A DNA stretch of 10,210 nucleotides from Thioalkalivibrio sp. (GTDB taxonomy: Bacteria > Pseudomonadota > Gammaproteobacteria > Ectothiorhodospirales > Ectothiorhodospiraceae): assembly GCA_007119005.1 (NCBI GenBank), contig SKQM01000037.1, positions 1 to 10,210 on the forward strand. The letters are read 5' to 3'. Each line of letters begins with the position of its first letter. Position 1 is the stretch's first letter. Of this stretch, positions 8,062 through 10,210 are shown piece after piece. The notes under the pieces are model-generated. The model was not told the DNA's origin and did no database searches. It saw only the letters and a list, made by a program, of their open reading frames with translations. The position numbers and the translations under genes were made by a program.

Positions 8062-8352
8062 GGGCGACTCCTTTCGTGATCCGGCAAGCCTGTCACATTC
8101 CAACTGCAGGTCAAGCCGGGGAACGCCTGCCTGGAGGATGGATTCGGAGCTTCGTGAGGGGGAACGGCAGGGCAGGCGATCGGCAGGGGTTGCCGGGAGT
8201 GGTCCAGGTTGCTACCCTCGCCGACTCTTTTTCGCAAAAACATTTTGCGACCAATCGTTGGCGGCCGGCTGCCCAGCCGCAGCCACCGCCGTCCGGGGCC
8301 TAGCCCCTGCGCCCCTCGTGGCCATCTCCGTTTCCGTTTCAGGAGGAACTGT
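8062..8352. promoter_or_regulatory. Shared divergent upstream region of the class V enzyme and the KamA-like gene
   Basis: This 291-nt region carries no supported gene. For the minus-strand gene there is AGGAG directly upstream and a TTGACC -35-like hexamer (8114 down to 8109), but no good -10 box at normal spacing. For the plus-strand gene, TTGCCG (8190-8195) and TACCCT (8213-8218) lie 17 nt apart and form a weak sigma-70-like pair, which would place the transcript start at about 8225. A perfect palindrome follows at 8232-8250. The remaining leader of about 100 nt can form two small hairpins, CGGCT/AGCCG (8266-8270, 8275-8279) and GGGGC/GCCCC (8295-8299, 8303-8307), before a perfect AGGAGG (8341-8346). 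The promoter calls are tentative. Confidence 0.4.
8232..8250. promoter_or_regulatory. Perfect 19-bp palindrome, candidate operator
   Basis: TCGCAAAA (8232-8239) and TTTTGCGA (8243-8250) are exact inverted copies around a 3-nt centre, ACA. The AT-rich core stands out in GC-rich surroundings. No T tract follows, so it is not a terminator. It lies between the divergent starts and just after a weak candidate promoter of the KamA-like gene, where a dimeric repressor could block transcription. It does not match the FNR, CRP or BirA sites I can recall, and no regulator gene is in the window. Confidence 0.5.
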
Positions 8353-9717
8353 ATGAACTCAGTTCTGAAGTTCTTTCGCGACCCCGATCTGGGGAGCATC
8401 GAACCGCGTAGTTTCAAGGTCTTCAACGAACGAAGTCTGGAGCGCATCGAATCGCTGCACAGACTGCCCGAAGAAATGCGCTTCGAGATGCAGGTGGTCG
8501 CCAGCGTCCTGCCCTTTCGGGTGAATCAGTACGTGATCGACGAGTTGATCGACTGGTCCCGCGTGCCCGAGGACCCGATCTTCCAGCTCACTTTCCCACA
8601 GCGCGGGATGCTGGAGCCGGAGGCGTTCGAGCGCATGTCGGGGCTGCATCGTTCCGGGGCCGGGCGGGAGGAGATCGCCGCACTGGCCCGGGACCTGCGC
8701 GAAACGCTGAACCCGCACCCGGCCGGGCAGCTCGAGCTGAATCGGCCACGCGATGCCGACGGGCGGATACTCGAGGGTCTGCAGCACAAGTACCGCGAGA
8801 CCGTGCTGTTCTTCCCTAGCCAGGGGCAGACCTGCCACAGCTACTGCACCTTCTGTTTCCGCTGGGCGCAGTTCGTGGGGGACAAGACGCTGCGCATGGC
8901 CTCCAGCGAAGCCGAGCAGATTCTCGGCTACCTGCGCGCGCACCCCGATGTCTCCGACCTGCTGGTCACCGGCGGCGATCCGATGGTGATGAAGACCCGT
9001 AACCTGGGCCAGTACCTGGAGCCGCTGCTCGCACCCGAGTATGAGCATGTCCGGAATCTCCGGATCGGCACCAAGGCCCTGACGTTCTGGCCCTACCGGT
9101 TCGTCACCGATCCGGATGCCGACGATTTGCTGAGGCTGCTGGAGCGGCTGGTGGACGGCGGCAAGAACGTGGCCGTGATGGCCCATTACAACCACTGGCG
9201 GGAACTGGACACGCCCATCGCCCGGGCCGCGATCCGCCGTCTCCGGGAGACCGGTGTGACCATCCGCTCGCAGGGTCCGCTGCTCGCGCACATCAACGAC
9301 CGGCCCGGGGATTGGGCGCGGCTCTGGCGCGATCAGGTCGGTGTCGGCATCCACCCTTATTACATGTTCGTCGAACGGGATACCGGCGCCCGGCAGTACT
9401 TCGAGGTGGCTCTGGCCCGCGCCTGGTCGATCTACCGCGAGGCGATGCAGTCGGTGTCCGGGCTCGCGCGCACCGCACGCGGACCGTCGATGAGCGCGGG
9501 GCCCGGCAAGGTCGAAGTCCAGGGTGTGACCGAGATTCACGGTGAGAAGGTCTTCGCGCTGCGCTTCGTGCAGGGCCGCAACCCGGACTGGGTGCAGCGG
9601 CCGTTCTTCGCGCGTTACGACGAAAACGCGACCTGGCTCGACCAGCTGCGCCCGGCGTTTGGGGAGGATCGCTTCTTCTTCGACGACGAATACGCGGAGA
9701 TGCTGGCAACCTCGTAG
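8353..9717 (+). CDS. KamA-family (lysine 2,3-aminomutase-like) radical SAM enzyme, substrate unknown
   Basis: The protein has 454 residues and belongs to the radical SAM/PLP aminomutase family, whose members move an amino group between C2 and C3 of an amino acid. The 4Fe-4S/SAM motif is Cys161-x3-Cys165-x2-Cys168 (CHSYCTFCFRW). Further family blocks are LLVTGGDPMVM, LRIGTKAL, GVGIHPYYMF and SAGPGK, with Lys386 as the likely PLP lysine. Aligned without gaps to remembered clostridial lysine 2,3-aminomutase, the carboxylate-binding Arg134 is kept as Arg170. Asp293 and Asp330, which hold the lysine side chain, become Arg342 and Ser379. The C-terminal zinc-binding cysteines are absent. It is therefore probably not a lysine aminomutase, nor clearly EpmB (longer, and with a different cluster loop). 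The ATG at 8353 follows a perfect AGGAGG at 6-nt spacing; an in-frame ATG at 8209 would encode 48 low-quality residues. It is divergent from the class V PLP enzyme gene. Confidence 0.87.
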   Translation: MNSVLKFFRDPDLGSIEPRSFKVFNERSLERIESLHRLPEEMRFEMQVVASVLPFRVNQYVIDELIDWSRVPEDPIFQLTFPQRGMLEPEAFERMSGLHRSGAGREEIAALARDLRETLNPHPAGQLELNRPRDADGRILEGLQHKYRETVLFFPSQGQTCHSYCTFCFRWAQFVGDKTLRMASSEAEQILGYLRAHPDVSDLLVTGGDPMVMKTRNLGQYLEPLLAPEYEHVRNLRIGTKALTFWPYRFVTDPDADDLLRLLERLVDGGKNVAVMAHYNHWRELDTPIARAAIRRLRETGVTIRSQGPLLAHINDRPGDWARLWRDQVGVGIHPYYMFVERDTGARQYFEVALARAWSIYREAMQSVSGLARTARGPSMSAGPGKVEVQGVTEIHGEKVFALRFVQGRNPDWVQRPFFARYDENATWLDQLRPAFGEDRFFFDDEYAEMLATS

Positions 9718-9721
9718 GGAG

Positions 9722-9779
9722 GGGAGAGATACATAAGTCTGTCCCCGGAGGAAACCGCGGGATCCATCTTTTCTCTCCC
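9722..9779. repeat. Nested inverted repeat after the KamA-like gene, possible dispersed repeat or terminator
   Basis: The outer arms GGGAGAGA (9722-9729) and TCTCTCCC (9772-9779) are perfect inverted copies. Inside, TCCCCGG (9742-9748) pairs with CCGCGGGA (9755-9762) with one bulged C and a 6-nt loop. T-rich sequence follows the inner hairpin (ATCTTTTCTCT), so it could end the KamA-like transcript, which stops 4 nt before the outer arm. The segment ATAAGTCTGTCCCC (9733-9746) resembles a short motif I recall from dispersed repeats in proteobacterial genomes, some near REP-associated transposases. That resemblance is from memory and unverified. Confidence 0.5.
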
Positions 9780-9837
9780 GCCTGGTGGCGGCGCGCGCTC
9801 AGTGTTCCGGCACGTCCTCGATCCCGCGATCGGGCGT

Positions 9838-9843
9838 TACAAT
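9838..9843 (+). promoter_or_regulatory. Candidate -10 element of bioA
   Basis: TACAAT matches the sigma-70 -10 consensus at five of six positions and ends only 6 nt before the bioA ATG. No -35 hexamer is recognisable 16-18 nt upstream; that stretch contains a small inverted repeat, CGATC/GATCG (9819-9823, 9828-9832). If the element is real, transcription would start at or next to the start codon and give a leaderless or nearly leaderless mRNA. This agrees with the lack of a Shine-Dalgarno sequence there. Confidence 0.35.
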
Positions 9844-9849
9844 GCCTGC

Positions 9850-10210
9850 ATGGACTCGAATACGCTGAAGCAACGCGATCTCGCCACCCTCTGGCACCCC
9901 TGCACGCAGATGAAAGACTACGGGGAGGAGGGCACTCTCCCGATGCTGGCCATCCGGCGAGGCCAGGGGGTCTGGCTGGAGGATTTCGAAGGCAAGCGGT
10001 ATCTGGACGCAATCAGCTCCTGGTGGGTGAACCTGTTCGGACACGCGAACCCGACCATCAACGCGGCGATCCGTGACCAGCTGGACCAACTGGAGCACGT
10101 GATCCTGGCCGGCTGCACCCACGAACCGGTGGTGCGCCTCTCCGAGCGGCTGATCGGACTGACGCCGGAACCACTGACCCGCTGCTTCTTCGCCGACAAC
10201 GGCAGCGCCG
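9850..10210 (+). CDS. bioA: Adenosylmethionine-8-amino-7-oxononanoate aminotransferase, partial (3' end outside window)
   Basis: BioA transfers an amino group from S-adenosylmethionine to 7-keto-8-aminopelargonate, giving 7,8-diaminopelargonate in biotin synthesis. Only the first 120 codons are present; the reading frame is open to the window edge, and a complete BioA would have about 430-450 residues. The N-terminal signature is clear: LWHPCTQMKDY, then GVWLEDFEGKRYLDAISSWWVNLFGHANP, then HVILAGCTHEPVV and CFFADNGSA, which leads into the PLP phosphate-binding loop. The SSWW block is characteristic of BioA among class III aminotransferases. The PLP lysine lies beyond the window. The ATG at 9850 gives the expected N-terminus (MDSNTLKQRDLATLWHP), but no Shine-Dalgarno sequence precedes it. 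Another class III aminotransferase is possible but unlikely. Other bio genes cannot be seen from here. Confidence 0.93.
   Translation, partial: MDSNTLKQRDLATLWHPCTQMKDYGEEGTLPMLAIRRGQGVWLEDFEGKRYLDAISSWWVNLFGHANPTINAAIRDQLDQLEHVILAGCTHEPVVRLSERLIGLTPEPLTRCFFADNGSA

Noticed and set aside
7258..8079. Plus-strand 273-codon frame opposite the class V enzyme
   Set aside because: It is the complement of a gene with clear PLP-enzyme motifs; no family motif or ribosome binding site supports it.
8109..8114. Complete sigma-70 promoter for the class V enzyme from TTGACC on the minus strand
   Set aside because: The -35-like hexamer is good, but the sequences at 16-18 nt spacing (CAGGCT, AGGCTT) do not resemble a -10 box.
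8209..8352. 48-codon N-terminal extension of the KamA-like protein
   Set aside because: The extension covers the palindrome and the leader hairpins and is low-complexity Arg/Pro/Ser sequence. A perfect AGGAGG marks the ATG at 8353.
9837..9843. BirA operator half-site at TTACAAT before bioA
   Set aside because: Only a short partial resemblance to one half-site is present, and no paired inverted half-site lies at the known spacing.

Overview
The window looks like a GC-rich gammaproteobacterial chromosome. The order acpP-fabF-(pabB)-pabC-mltG-tmk-holB-pilZ matches, from memory, the Pseudomonas-type cluster, and both PilZ and the two-step chorismate route to p-aminobenzoate fit. The protein flavour suggests the Chromatiales/Ectothiorhodospiraceae side of the class, but that placement is a guess. 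No transposase, tRNA, rRNA, CRISPR array or phage gene is visible. Base composition and codon use look uniform by eye.

Positions 1-6894 form a tightly packed forward housekeeping block. acpP and fabF (fatty acid synthesis) are separated by a 105-nt gap that holds a terminator-like hairpin. Then come pabB and pabC (p-aminobenzoate for folate), mltG (peptidoglycan glycan-chain termination), tmk (dTMP kinase), holB (DNA polymerase III delta prime) and pilZ (type IV pilus assembly). From pabB to holB every junction overlaps by 1-14 nt, so translation is probably coupled. pilZ sits behind a 144-nt gap and may have its own promoter.

Positions 6940-9717 are accessory in character. A class V fold PLP enzyme lies on the minus strand and a KamA-family radical SAM/PLP enzyme lies divergently on the plus strand. 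Their 291-nt shared upstream region contains a perfect 19-bp palindrome with a 3-bp centre. By ungapped comparison with remembered clostridial lysine 2,3-aminomutase, the KamA-like protein keeps the iron-sulfur cluster cysteines, the carboxylate-binding Arg and the PLP Lys. It has lost both aspartates that hold the lysine side chain and also the C-terminal zinc cysteines. It is therefore probably an aminomutase or related enzyme acting on an amino acid other than lysine. This pair is the best candidate here for an undescribed system.

Positions 9718-10210 hold a nested inverted repeat containing ATAAGTCTGTCCCC, and then the first 120 codons of bioA (biotin synthesis), cut by the window end. 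A -10-like hexamer lies so close to the bioA start that a leaderless mRNA is possible.
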